Shown: positions 47,257 to 55,172 of the stretch, piece by piece
Position numbering within the stretch: position 1 is the stretch's first letter
Layout: every line of letters begins with the position of its first letter
Origin: Streptomyces atratus
GTDB lineage: Bacteria; Actinomycetota; Actinomycetes; Streptomycetales; Streptomycetaceae
Reading direction: 5' to 3'
DNA: 64,000 bases
Assembly (NCBI RefSeq): GCF_900119365.1
Contig: NZ_FPJO01000006.1
Span: forward strand, 186,001 to 250,000
Notes under the pieces: model-generated
Seen by the model: the letters and a program-made list of their open reading frames with translations, nothing else
Told to the model about the DNA's origin: nothing
Databases searched by the model: none
Program-made: the position numbers and the translations under genes

Positions 47257-48063
47257 TCACGCGTTCTGCGCGAGGTCACCGCCATTCCGGGAGACGGTCA
47301 GGAGCACCGGTTCTGTCACGCCGGTGTCGCGTACTGCGGCGGCGGTGACTTCGGCTGCCCAGACGGCGGTGTCGAGCGACCAGGCCGGCAAGGAGCAATG
47401 GATCGACGCCGCGTTCCGCATTCCCTCGGTCTGCACCTCACCTACGAGCGAAGGAGCCAGCCCTCCTGCGGGTACGGAGGGCCGGCCGGGATGAATGGCC
47501 AGACGGCCGAAGGAGCGTTCGAGAACCAGCACGTTCACGTCTTGCGCCCGGTTCGACAGATCGGCGGATTCCCGGGCCGCGATGGTGAGCACACAGTCGG
47601 CCGCCGGTCCCGGCCCCGCAGCGGCCACCCAGTCCGCGGCCTGCGACAAGTAGACGAGGCTGTCGTCCGTGGACAGTTGCAGGGGCGCGACCGTGTGGAG
47701 ACCGGTGAGCGTGTACGTGCCCATGTGGTGCAGTACGTCGCTGAGGACGGTGGCCACGGGCAGCAGGGGCAGCCGTTGGCCGCGCAGCTGTTCCTCCACG
47801 GCGACCTGGAGCCAGGCCAGTTGACGGACACGGTTGTCCTCGATCCAGTCCTCACCGGCGTCGTTGTGTCCCCATCGGAGGCCATCCAGTGGACCGCGGC
47901 CCAGGTGCGTGCTGCTCCAGCCGTAGGCTTCCGCCCTGGCCACGGCGAGACTGAAGACGTCCTCGTCCTCCAGGTCGTTCTCGGCAAGGAGGCGGTCGAT
48001 CCACGGATGCCGGTGGAAGACTCCGTGCAGGCCCATGATGAGGGTCGGATCGCTCGCATCCAC
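47257..48063 (-). CDS. hypothetical protein next to the PKS
   Basis: 268 residues from GTG 48063, with AGGAG about 9 bases upstream. It has good coding bias throughout. The N-terminal half is helical and acidic (DRLLAENDLEDEDVFSLAVA); the C-terminal half has alternating strands and ends VRDTGVTEPVLLTVSRNGGD. No signal peptide or membrane helix is seen and I do not recognise a family. It is convergent with the PKS and follows the P450 gene in the same direction after 135 bases. Confidence 0.7.
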   Translation of the reverse strand: MDASDPTLIMGLHGVFHRHPWIDRLLAENDLEDEDVFSLAVARAEAYGWSSTHLGRGPLDGLRWGHNDAGEDWIEDNRVRQLAWLQVAVEEQLRGQRLPLLPVATVLSDVLHHMGTYTLTGLHTVAPLQLSTDDSLVYLSQAADWVAAAGPGPAADCVLTIAARESADLSNRAQDVNVLVLERSFGRLAIHPGRPSVPAGGLAPSLVGEVQTEGMRNAASIHCSLPAWSLDTAVWAAEVTAAAVRDTGVTEPVLLTVSRNGGDLAQNA

Positions 48064-48198
48064 GCCACTGCGCTCCTTCTACGCTCCGCATGACAGGGTG
48101 ACGGTCTTGGTGACCGCTTTCTCAGGGGAATGACCGTCCCGGCCACCCTCTTCCGGGCGTGGCCGGGACACGATGGCCCGTCGGCACGGTCGAGGCGA

Positions 48199-49365
48199 CT
48201 ACCAGGTCACCGGCAGGTTCCGGGGGCTCCGGGTGAGAGCGCTCCTGCGCCACTCGACGGCCTCGACCGGCACGGTCAGTCGCAGGTCGGGAAGCCGGGC
48301 GGCCAGCCGGTGCAGGGCGAGGCGGAGTTCCGTACGGGCCAGGGAGACACCCAGGCAGTAGTGCTGTCCGCCGCCGAAAGCGAGGGTGGGGTGTTCCAAC
48401 GGGGCGAACAGGTCGACGAAGGGGTCACCGGGGAAGGCTACGGGGTCACGGTTGGCCGCGCCGCGGTCGAGGGTGACGAGGTCTCCGGCCCGGATGGTCA
48501 CCCCTCCGATCTCCACGTCTTCGGTGGCGCGCAGCGGGTTGAAGTGTTTCGCGGGGTCGTTGAGCGGGATCAGGTGGGTCAGACGGTCGGCCACTGCGCC
48601 GGCGGCCGCTTCGTCGGAGCCCAGGCGGGCCCAGTCCTCCGGGCGTTCGTCCAGGAGGTAGAGGAGGGCGTTGCCCAGCATGGTCATGGTGGTGTCGTAG
48701 CCGGCCACCACGAGCGTGCTGACGAAGTTGACGAGTCGGGATTCGGGGATGCCGCCTTCGCGGTCGGCGGTCTGTACGAGGGTGCTGATCAGGTCCGGGC
48801 CCGGGGTGCTTCGGCGTTCGGCCATGAGGCGGGTGGCGAATTCGGTGAACTCCCGTGCGGCGTCGGCGGTTTCGTCCTCGGGAACGGAGGGATCGGGGAA
48901 GGCGAGCTCGGTCCAGCGCAGCAGCCGGGTGTCGTCGACGTCGTGGACTCCGAGCAGCTTGTTCATGACTGCGATGGGCAGGGGGCGGGTGTAGTGGTCG
49001 ACGAGGTCTGTGGGCGGGCCGTGTTCGGCAAGGTCGGCGACGAGCCGGTCGGCGACCTCGGCGACCATGGGCGTCACCCGGCCGACCCCGCGAGGGGTGA
49101 GGACCCCTTTGACTGTGTGGCGCAGTCGCAGGTGCCCGGCGCCGTCCTGCTTGGTCATGGCGTCGGGGGTTTCGATGAGGGGCGAGGTGGCCGTCGCGGG
49201 CAGCATGGCTCGGGTGAACCGGTCGTCGGCCAGCACCTGGCGGACGTCGTCGTAGCGGGTGAAGTGCCAGGCAGGGCTGCCGCCGGGCAGCGTTGTGTGC
49301 CGGGGCGGGCCGGGGGCGGCGAACGTCAGCCGGTGCAGGGGAAGGCGTTTCTCGTCGGCGGTCAT
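48199..49365 (-). CDS. cytochrome P450 lacking the canonical ExxR motif
   Basis: 388 residues. The I-helix AGYDTT (222-227) and heme loop FGGGQHYCLG with Cys337 are normal. In the K-helix, where VEELLR is expected before the I-P-L turn, the protein reads ADRLTH (259-264), so Glu and Arg of ExxR are replaced (Arg261/His264 in my alignment). The downstream PERF region is also atypical. The rest (N-terminus FAAPGPPRHTTLPGG, substrate-recognition regions) resembles CYP107/105-like polyketide-cluster P450s. With the PKS nearby it is a candidate tailoring enzyme. A weak AGGAcc precedes the ATG. Confidence 0.88.
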   Translation of the reverse strand: MTADEKRLPLHRLTFAAPGPPRHTTLPGGSPAWHFTRYDDVRQVLADDRFTRAMLPATATSPLIETPDAMTKQDGAGHLRLRHTVKGVLTPRGVGRVTPMVAEVADRLVADLAEHGPPTDLVDHYTRPLPIAVMNKLLGVHDVDDTRLLRWTELAFPDPSVPEDETADAAREFTEFATRLMAERRSTPGPDLISTLVQTADREGGIPESRLVNFVSTLVVAGYDTTMTMLGNALLYLLDERPEDWARLGSDEAAAGAVADRLTHLIPLNDPAKHFNPLRATEDVEIGGVTIRAGDLVTLDRGAANRDPVAFPGDPFVDLFAPLEHPTLAFGGGQHYCLGVSLARTELRLALHRLAARLPDLRLTVPVEAVEWRRSALTRSPRNLPVTW

Positions 49366-49500
49366 GGTCCTCCTGACCCCGGGGTACGCGGACGCGTCAT
49401 CATCCTGACATCACTCGAGCACACAGCGTGCAGATGACTACTGTCAGTGTGTCGCCGGCGCGGCACGCCGTGTCCGTGAGTTGCGGCTCCGGTCCGCTTC

Positions 49501-50493
49501 TCACAACCATCCGGAGCGCTGTGCCTGCAAGGCCATCTGGAAGCGGTTCGCGGCGCCCAGCCGGGCCATCAGGATCTGCAGGCGACGGAACAGCGTGCGG
49601 CGGCTGATTCCCAGTTCGCGGGCGATGGCGTCGTCGCTCGCGCCGCCCGCGAGGAGCCACAGCAGTCGGCGGTCGGCGGGTGGCAGACCGCCCGGGTGCG
49701 TGGTGCGGCCGTGGAACGGCAGGGCGTTCTGCCAGGACTGCTCGAACAGCGCCACGAGGGCGGAGAGCAGTCCGCACGGCTGCACGACCAGCATGGTGTT
49801 GTGTACGTCGGCCTCTTTGATCGACAACGACACGAGCGCGTACGCCTCGTCGATGATCACGAGTTTGACCGGTACCGACGGCAGTACCCTCGCCTGTTCA
49901 CCGGCCTTGATGCACGGTTCGATGACGTCCTTCAGGTGGCCCGGATGTTCCAGTGACTCCCGCGAGTACACGACGCGCTGCGTCACACCGCGGGCGAGCG
50001 TGGCCAGCGCGTCGTCCGTGGCTCCGGACAGGGGGAAGTACGGCGGTGACTCGAACTGCCGGATCTGGTCCCGGGCGCTCGCCCAGGCGTGACGCATCCT
50101 GGGGCCGATGGCCTCGCCCGTGACGACCTCGACGAGATCGTCGTTGTACGCGGCGAGCCGCTGCCGCCGGAACGACTCGAACGCGCCCCCGACGGTGATG
50201 CGGGACTCCTCGATCTCGGCCGCCCTGTGCCGGGCGAGGATCTCCAGGCCCGCGGTGGGCGGAACCGGGGCCACCATGTCCCCGCCTTCCTCGGCGGCAC
50301 TGGTCAGACCGGCGTCGACCAGCGCACCGTACGCCTCGGCCAGTTCCGCACCGTCCAGCCCGGACGCGGCCGCGACCTCACTCAGCGGAGCGGGCGCCAG
50401 TTCGAGCAGCGCCAGATAGACCCGGCTCGCCGCGTGATCGATTCCCAGAAGCCGGAGAGCCTCGCCGAGTTTCACGTTCGCCATATGCCTCAT
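49501..50493 (-). CDS. LuxR-type regulator with TrmB-like N-terminus
   Basis: 330 residues. N-terminal winged helix of TrmB type (EALRLLGIDHAASRVYLALL; LSEVAAASGLDGAELAEAYG), a central ligand-binding-like region with phosphate/phospholipase-D-like pattern, and a C-terminal LuxR HTH (LPPADRRLLWLLAGGASDDA; IARELGISRRTLFRRLQIL). Such proteins are common single regulators of Streptomyces metabolite clusters. It is in the same orientation as the PKS-side P450, 135 bases upstream of it, so it may control the P450 and PKS (inference). ATG 50493 has GGAG at 9 bases; ATG 50484 is also possible. Confidence 0.85.
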   Translation of the reverse strand: MRHMANVKLGEALRLLGIDHAASRVYLALLELAPAPLSEVAAASGLDGAELAEAYGALVDAGLTSAAEEGGDMVAPVPPTAGLEILARHRAAEIEESRITVGGAFESFRRQRLAAYNDDLVEVVTGEAIGPRMRHAWASARDQIRQFESPPYFPLSGATDDALATLARGVTQRVVYSRESLEHPGHLKDVIEPCIKAGEQARVLPSVPVKLVIIDEAYALVSLSIKEADVHNTMLVVQPCGLLSALVALFEQSWQNALPFHGRTTHPGGLPPADRRLLWLLAGGASDDAIARELGISRRTLFRRLQILMARLGAANRFQMALQAQRSGWL

Positions 50494-50699
50494 TGTCGAC
50501 GACTCCGGTCAGCGCCGTGGCCGATCCGTGCCAGTGACACTCCTGGGCACCGGGCGCGGGCGGTGCGGGGTACCGTCCGGGAGCCGCCGACGAACGGCGG
50601 CAGCGAGGGTCCCCGAGCCGCCGCGCCGCGAGCAAGGCCATCCGGACGGCTCATGCCACCCCTCGCGCTGAGGAAACCCACCGGAAGAAGGTGTACGCC

Positions 50700-52112
50700 G
50701 TGGCGAAAGGCCGCAAGAACGGTCTCTACTCAGGGATCTCCGAGGAACTGTCCGCTCTGATGCGGACGGGGTGGGCGGACACCGAGCGGCACGACCTGCG
50801 GCCCGACGAGCAGGCCCCGTATGCGGACCGTCGCCGCGCCGCGCTCTCCGCGCGCTTTCCCGGCGAACGCCTCGTCGTTCCCTCGGGGAATCTCAAGGTC
50901 CGTTCCAACGACGACACCTACCCGTTCCGGCCGTACTCGGGCTACGTGCACATGACCGGGGACCAGGCACGGGACGGCGCTCTCGTCCTCGAACCCCGTG
51001 CGGACGGCGGCCATGACGCCTACTGCTACCAGTTGCCGCGGGACAGCCGGGACAACAACGAGTTCTGGACCGGTTCCACGGCGGAGCTGTGGATGGGCCG
51101 GCGCCGCTCCCTCGCCGAGTCGGAGCTCGTGCTCGGTCTGCCCTGCCGGGACGTCCGGACGGCGGCCGACGACCTGGCCGCCGCCTCCGGTGCGCCGACC
51201 CGGATCGTCCGCGGTGTCGACCCGTCCCTGGAGGCCGCCGTCACCACCGAGGAGGAGCGTGACGACGAACTCGAAGAGGCGCTCAGCGAACTCCGCCTCG
51301 TCAAGGACGACTGGGAGATCGCCGAGCTCCGCAAGGCCGTGGACTCCACGGTGCGCGGATTCACCGATGTGATCGGTGAGCTCTCCACGGCGATCGCGTC
51401 GTCCGAGCGGTGGATCGAGGGCACGTTCTTCCGCCGCGCACGCCTGGAGGGCAATGCCGTCGGTTACGGCTCGATCTGCGCCGCGGGCGAGCACGCCACG
51501 ATCATGCACTGGACGGACAACGACGGTCCGGTGCGCCCCGGGGAACTGCTCCTGTTCGACGCGGGCGTGGAGACACACACCCTCTACACCGCCGATGTCA
51601 CGCGCACGCTTCCGATCAGCGGCACCTTCACGCCCCTGCAGCGCAAGGTCTACGACGCGGTGTACGAGGCGCAGGAAGCCGGTATGGCAGCGGTCAAACC
51701 GGGTGCCGCGTACCGGGACTTCCACGAGGCGTCCCAGCGCCACCTGACGGCCCGGCTGGTCGAGTGGGGCTTCATCGAGGGCCCGGCCGACCGTGCGTAC
51801 GAGCTCGGCCTCCAGCGCCGCTTCACCATGGCGGGCACCGGCCACATGCTCGGTCTGGACGTCCACGACTGCGCGCAGGCCAGGAACGAGGAGTACGTCG
51901 ACGGCGTGCTGGAGCCGGGCATGGTGCTCACCGTGGAGCCCGGCCTGTACTTCCAGCCGGACGACCTCACCGTGCCCGAGGAGTGGCGCGGCATCGGCGT
52001 CCGGATCGAGGACGACCTGGTCGTCACCGAGGACGGTCACGAAAACCTGTCGGCGGGCCTGCCGAGGTCGGCGGACGAGGTCGAGGCGTGGATGGCCCGG
52101 TTCGCGAGCTGA
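50700..52112 (+). CDS. pepP: aminopeptidase P family protein (Xaa-Pro aminopeptidase)
   Basis: About 470 residues from GTG 50700 (GGAAGAAG 9 bases upstream; GTG 50691 has no spacing). The N-terminal creatinase-like domain includes KNGLYSGISEEL and FPGERLVVPSGNLKVRSNDD. The C-terminal pita-bread M24 domain has metal ligands in LLFDAGVETHTLYTADVTRT, GTGHMLGLDVHD and TVEPGLYFQ ... GVRIEDDLVVT. The enzyme removes N-terminal residues before proline. Streptomyces usually have two such genes; this looks like the shorter paralogue lacking the acidic N-terminal extension. Confidence 0.92.
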   Translation: MAKGRKNGLYSGISEELSALMRTGWADTERHDLRPDEQAPYADRRRAALSARFPGERLVVPSGNLKVRSNDDTYPFRPYSGYVHMTGDQARDGALVLEPRADGGHDAYCYQLPRDSRDNNEFWTGSTAELWMGRRRSLAESELVLGLPCRDVRTAADDLAAASGAPTRIVRGVDPSLEAAVTTEEERDDELEEALSELRLVKDDWEIAELRKAVDSTVRGFTDVIGELSTAIASSERWIEGTFFRRARLEGNAVGYGSICAAGEHATIMHWTDNDGPVRPGELLLFDAGVETHTLYTADVTRTLPISGTFTPLQRKVYDAVYEAQEAGMAAVKPGAAYRDFHEASQRHLTARLVEWGFIEGPADRAYELGLQRRFTMAGTGHMLGLDVHDCAQARNEEYVDGVLEPGMVLTVEPGLYFQPDDLTVPEEWRGIGVRIEDDLVVTEDGHENLSAGLPRSADEVEAWMARFAS

Positions 52113-52239
52113 CGGAGTCGCGGAAGAAACCGGACATACTGACCACGGGCGTGGTCGGCGCGGACTCGTCACCATCGCTTCGGCGTCGGCCCCGTGGGAC
52201 TTCTCTCCCCCGCCCGTAGGACACACGGAAACCACCCGG

Positions 52240-52268
52240 TTAAAGGCGACATGATCTGTCGCCTTTAA
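52240..52268. promoter_or_regulatory. 12-bp perfect inverted repeat before an SDR gene
   Basis: TTAAAGGCGACA (52240-52251) and TGTCGCCTTTAA (52257-52268) form a perfect dyad around the 5-base spacer TGATC, ending 16 bases before the SDR start. Its AT-rich ends, short spacer and lack of a T tract fit a dimeric repressor operator better than a terminator. No regulator gene is adjacent. Confidence 0.7.
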
Positions 52269-52284
52269 CGTGCACCGTGGTGCC

Positions 52285-53244
52285 ATGAACAAGGACAGGA
52301 ACACCCAGTACAACGGCCAGGACGGCCCACTCGCCGGCCGGATCGCGCTCGTCGCCGGGGCCACCCGCGGCGCGGGACGCGCCCTCGCCGTCGAACTCGG
52401 CCGCGCCGGCGCCACCGTCTACGTCACCGGCCGCACCACCCGCCGGCACGCCAGCGAGGTCGGCCGGACCACGGAGACCATCGAGGAGACCGCGGAACTG
52501 GTCACCGCGGCCGGCGGCACCGGAATCGCCGTCCCCACCGATCACCTGGACGAGGACCGGGTACGCGCCCTCGTCGAACGGATCGACCGCGAGCAGGGAC
52601 GGCTCGACATCCTGGTCAACGACCTCTGGGGCGGCGAGCACCTGCTCATCGGCTCCGTCTTCGGCAAGAAGAGCTGGGAGACGCCGCTCGCCGACGGCCT
52701 GCGCATCCTGGAACTCGGGGTGCGCTCGCACGTGATCACCGCGGCGCTCGCCCTCCCGCTCCTGGTCCGCTCCGACGCGCCCCTGCACGTGGAGGTCACC
52801 GACGGCACGGCGGTCTCCAATCGCCGTTACCGCGAAAACCTCTACTACGACCTCGCGAAGAACGCCCCGATCCGGATCGCCTTCGGGCTGGGCGAGGAAC
52901 TGGCGGAGTACGGGGGGATGGCGGTCGCCGTCACACCGGGCTTCCTGCGCTCGGAACAGATGCTCGCCCACTTCGGCGTGAGCGAGGAGAACTGGCGCGA
53001 CGCCGTCGCCCAGGAACCGGGCTTCGCGATCGCCGAATCGCCGCACTACCTCGCCCGCGCGGTCGCCGCGCTCGCCGCCGACCCGGACCGGGCCGCCCGC
53101 TGGAACGGGAAGTCCACCTCCAGCGCAGAGCTCGCCAGGGCGTACGGCGTACGGGACACCGACGGCAGCCGGCCGGACGGCTGGGCGTACTTCGAGGACG
53201 TCAGGTACGGCGGCAAGGACAGCTCCCCGGACGACTACCGCTGA
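52285..53244 (+). CDS. SDR-family oxidoreductase
   Basis: About 319 residues. The cofactor loop is GATRGAGRALA, the Asn motif is replaced (LVNDLWGGE), and the catalytic region is TDGTAVSNRRYRENLYYDLAK. The usual Ser is Thr/Asp here, while Tyr and Lys (YYDLAK) are kept. Longer than classical SDRs (about 250) because of a C-terminal extension with WAYFEDVRYGG. It resembles SDRs often annotated as 3-oxoacyl reductase-like or dehydrogenase of unknown substrate. ATG 52285 is chosen over GTG 52270, which lies next to the operator-like dyad. Confidence 0.82.
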   Translation: MNKDRNTQYNGQDGPLAGRIALVAGATRGAGRALAVELGRAGATVYVTGRTTRRHASEVGRTTETIEETAELVTAAGGTGIAVPTDHLDEDRVRALVERIDREQGRLDILVNDLWGGEHLLIGSVFGKKSWETPLADGLRILELGVRSHVITAALALPLLVRSDAPLHVEVTDGTAVSNRRYRENLYYDLAKNAPIRIAFGLGEELAEYGGMAVAVTPGFLRSEQMLAHFGVSEENWRDAVAQEPGFAIAESPHYLARAVAALAADPDRAARWNGKSTSSAELARAYGVRDTDGSRPDGWAYFEDVRYGGKDSSPDDYR

Positions 53245-53365
53245 TCCTCCGGCCCCGTGCCGTACAGGACAGCGATGGCCTGCGCAGGCCCGCGGAAGCG
53301 GGCGCAGGACCACCGGACCAGCGCCTGAGCGCCTTCACGAACGGCGCCCGCAGCGCACCCGCCGG

Positions 53366-53408
53366 CGGTCCCGCTGTACCCGGCGCCGTGCCGGATACAG
53401 CGGGACCG
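53366..53408. terminator. 13-bp hairpin, bidirectional terminator
   Basis: CGGTCCCGCTGTA (53366-53378) pairs perfectly with TACAGCGGGACCG (53396-53408); the loop can itself pair (CCGGC/GCCGG). It lies between the convergent SDR (stop 53244) and FBP/amidase (stop 53524) genes. No gene is seen in 53245-53523. Confidence 0.8.
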
Positions 53409-53523
53409 GGAAGATGAATACGGCGACTCAGGTCCGGGCGGCACCCGGCCACCGACGATGAAGATCGACACCGTCGAGATCTGGAGGCCGCTCCGTGCTC
53501 AGCGTCTGCCTGCGGAGAACTTC

Positions 53524-54435
53524 TCAGTGGCCCGTCCGGTTCCCTGCCCACACCGTGGGGGTGCGGCCCGACCACGGTTCGGCCTGTTCGAGTTGTCCGG
53601 CGAGGCGGAAGAGGCGGTCTTCGCGCCCGTAACCGGCGGCGAACTGCATACCGATCGGGAGCCCCGTCCCGGTGTCGGCCGTCACGGGCACGGACATGGC
53701 GGGCGTGCCCGCGACGTTGAACGGCATGGTGAAGGGTGAGCGGTCGTTGAGGCGGTCGATCCAGCCGAGACCGTCCAGCGTCTCCGCGCCCTCGGCATAA
53801 GTGCCCAGGGGCACGGGAAGCTCGGGCAGGGTCGGGGTGAGCAGTACGTCGTACGCGTCGAAGTACCGTGCCGGGCTTCGGGCGACCCGGTTCCGGATCG
53901 CGAGGGCGGTGACGAACTCGGCGCCGCCGACCCGCTTCCCGTAGTGGTAGCCGGCGAGGATCATCGGCTCGAGGGTCGAGGAGTCGACGGGCCGGTCGAA
54001 GGCGGCGGCCAGTTCGTCGAGCGAGGCCGTGAGATTGGCCGTCAGCAGACGGGCGTTGGCCACGACGAACTCCGTCGACATCGGGGCCCATATGTACGCG
54101 CCCACGGAGTTGCCCTGCTGCCCGGCCCTGCCGGCTTTCGCGGCGACCATCAGCGAGACGCCGCCGGTGTGAACGGTCATGCACATCGAGCACATGCTGC
54201 GCCGCGTCTGCCAGGAGGTGGCGCTGGAGCAGCGCAGGGCGAGTGCCGTCGGGCGGCCGTCCAGCTCGGTGGCGAGGTAGGCCCGGCCGGGGGCCTGGGG
54301 GTCCCTCCAGCCGAGGAAGTCCAGGTCGTCCCAGGGCCGTTCGGCCAGGTCGTGGGGGATGGACAGGCGCTTGGCCTCTCCCTTGGTGCAGTTCACGGAG
54401 GCGGTGCGGATCTCCCGCGCGGTCAGAGGTTTCAT
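53524..54435 (-). CDS. chimera: FBP zinc-finger domain fused in frame to an amidase C-terminus
   Basis: About 303 residues from ATG 54435. Residues 1-113 are the N-terminal part of an FBP (treble-clef zinc finger) protein: KPLTAREIRTASVNCTKGEA, LAERPWDDLDFLGWRDPQ, RRSMCSMCMTVHTGG, QQGNSVGAYI. At about 54092 the expected FBP continuation is replaced by the C-terminal third of an amidase-signature enzyme (WAPMSTEFVVANARLL; YDVLLTPTLPELPVPLGTYA; TPAMSVPVTADTGTGLPIGM). The amidase catalytic Lys-Ser-Ser region is missing, so hydrolysis is not expected. FBP proteins bind the ribosome/EF-G in antibiotic resistance; the last FBP helices are lost, so this may be a non-functional recombination product. 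A TetR gene is divergent across an operator. Confidence 0.7.
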   Translation of the reverse strand: MKPLTAREIRTASVNCTKGEAKRLSIPHDLAERPWDDLDFLGWRDPQAPGRAYLATELDGRPTALALRCSSATSWQTRRSMCSMCMTVHTGGVSLMVAAKAGRAGQQGNSVGAYIWAPMSTEFVVANARLLTANLTASLDELAAAFDRPVDSSTLEPMILAGYHYGKRVGGAEFVTALAIRNRVARSPARYFDAYDVLLTPTLPELPVPLGTYAEGAETLDGLGWIDRLNDRSPFTMPFNVAGTPAMSVPVTADTGTGLPIGMQFAAGYGREDRLFRLAGQLEQAEPWSGRTPTVWAGNRTGH

Positions 54436-54449
54436 GAACGACACGCCAG

Positions 54450-54472
54450 TTTGCCTAAAACCTTTAGGCAAA
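54450..54472. promoter_or_regulatory. palindromic operator between divergent FBP-chimera and tetR genes
   Basis: TTTGCCTAAA (54450-54459) and TTTAGGCAAA (54463-54472) form a perfect 10-bp inverted repeat with spacer ACC. It lies 14 bases from the minus-strand start and 34 bases from the tetR start, the classic position for TetR autoregulation of both genes. The AT-rich setting of this patch contrasts with the surrounding high-GC DNA. Confidence 0.8.
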
Positions 54473-54506
54473 TGCATAATGATTTTCGCTGAATAGGAGG
54501 AAGGTT

Positions 54507-55076
54507 ATGGTCAGAGTAGGGCTGACACCGGAGCGTCTGACTCTGGCGGGGGCGGAACTGGCCGACGAGGTCGGCTTCGATCAGGTGACCGTCTCGGCAC
54601 TCGCCCGGCGGTTCGACGTCAAGGTCGCGAGTCTGTACTCGCACCTGAAGAACTCACACGAGCTCAAGACCCGGATCGCACTGTTCGCACTGGAGGAACT
54701 CGCCGACCGGGTTGCCGATGCCGTGGCCGGGCGTGCCGGCAAGGACGCCCTGGCCGCCTTCGCGGATGCCTATCGCGACTATGCGCGGGAGCACCCGGGG
54801 CGCTACGCCGCAGCCCGTCTCAGGCTCGATCCCGAGACGGCGGCCGCCAGCGCCGGGGTACGGCACGCACAGATGACGCGGGCGATCCTGCGCGGCTACG
54901 ACCTGACGGAGCCGGACCAGACGCACGCGGTGCGGATGCTGGGCAGCGTCTTCCACGGCTACGTCAGCCTGGAGCTGGCCGGAGGCTTCGAGCACAGCGC
55001 CCCCGACTCGCAGGAATCCTGGGCCTGGATCGTCGATTCCCTCGACGCTCTGCTGAGGAACCGGGCCACACCCTGA
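54507..55076 (+). CDS. TetR/AcrR-family regulator
   Basis: 189 residues. The N-terminal HTH is LTLAGAELADEVGFDQVTVS followed by LARRFDVKVASLYSHLKNSH. The C-terminal domain contains YRDYAREHPGRYAAAR and a Trp-His-Gly-like region (GSVFHGYVSLE) typical of the TetR_C_33/WHG group. GGAGG with 7-base spacing precedes ATG 54507. The palindrome at 54450-54472 is its likely operator, controlling itself and the divergent gene. An SGNH hydrolase follows about 100 bases later and may be co-expressed. Confidence 0.9.
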   Translation: MVRVGLTPERLTLAGAELADEVGFDQVTVSALARRFDVKVASLYSHLKNSHELKTRIALFALEELADRVADAVAGRAGKDALAAFADAYRDYAREHPGRYAAARLRLDPETAAASAGVRHAQMTRAILRGYDLTEPDQTHAVRMLGSVFHGYVSLELAGGFEHSAPDSQESWAWIVDSLDALLRNRATP

Positions 55077-55172
55077 CCGGCCGTCCGCACCGCCGGAGGC
55101 GGTCACCCGCGCCGGGCACCGGCGCATCCGAGCACCGAACATTCCGGAAATCTTGATCAGCAGGCTGAGGAA

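Noticed and set aside
27880-54130. Idea that the amidase pieces at 27.9 kb and 53.5-54.1 kb are two halves of one gene, which would make the 26 kb between them a linearised circle
   Set aside because: Their order and strand would fit, but the N-terminal piece and the C-terminal piece resemble different amidase subfamilies and a middle part is missing. Two independent truncations are simpler.
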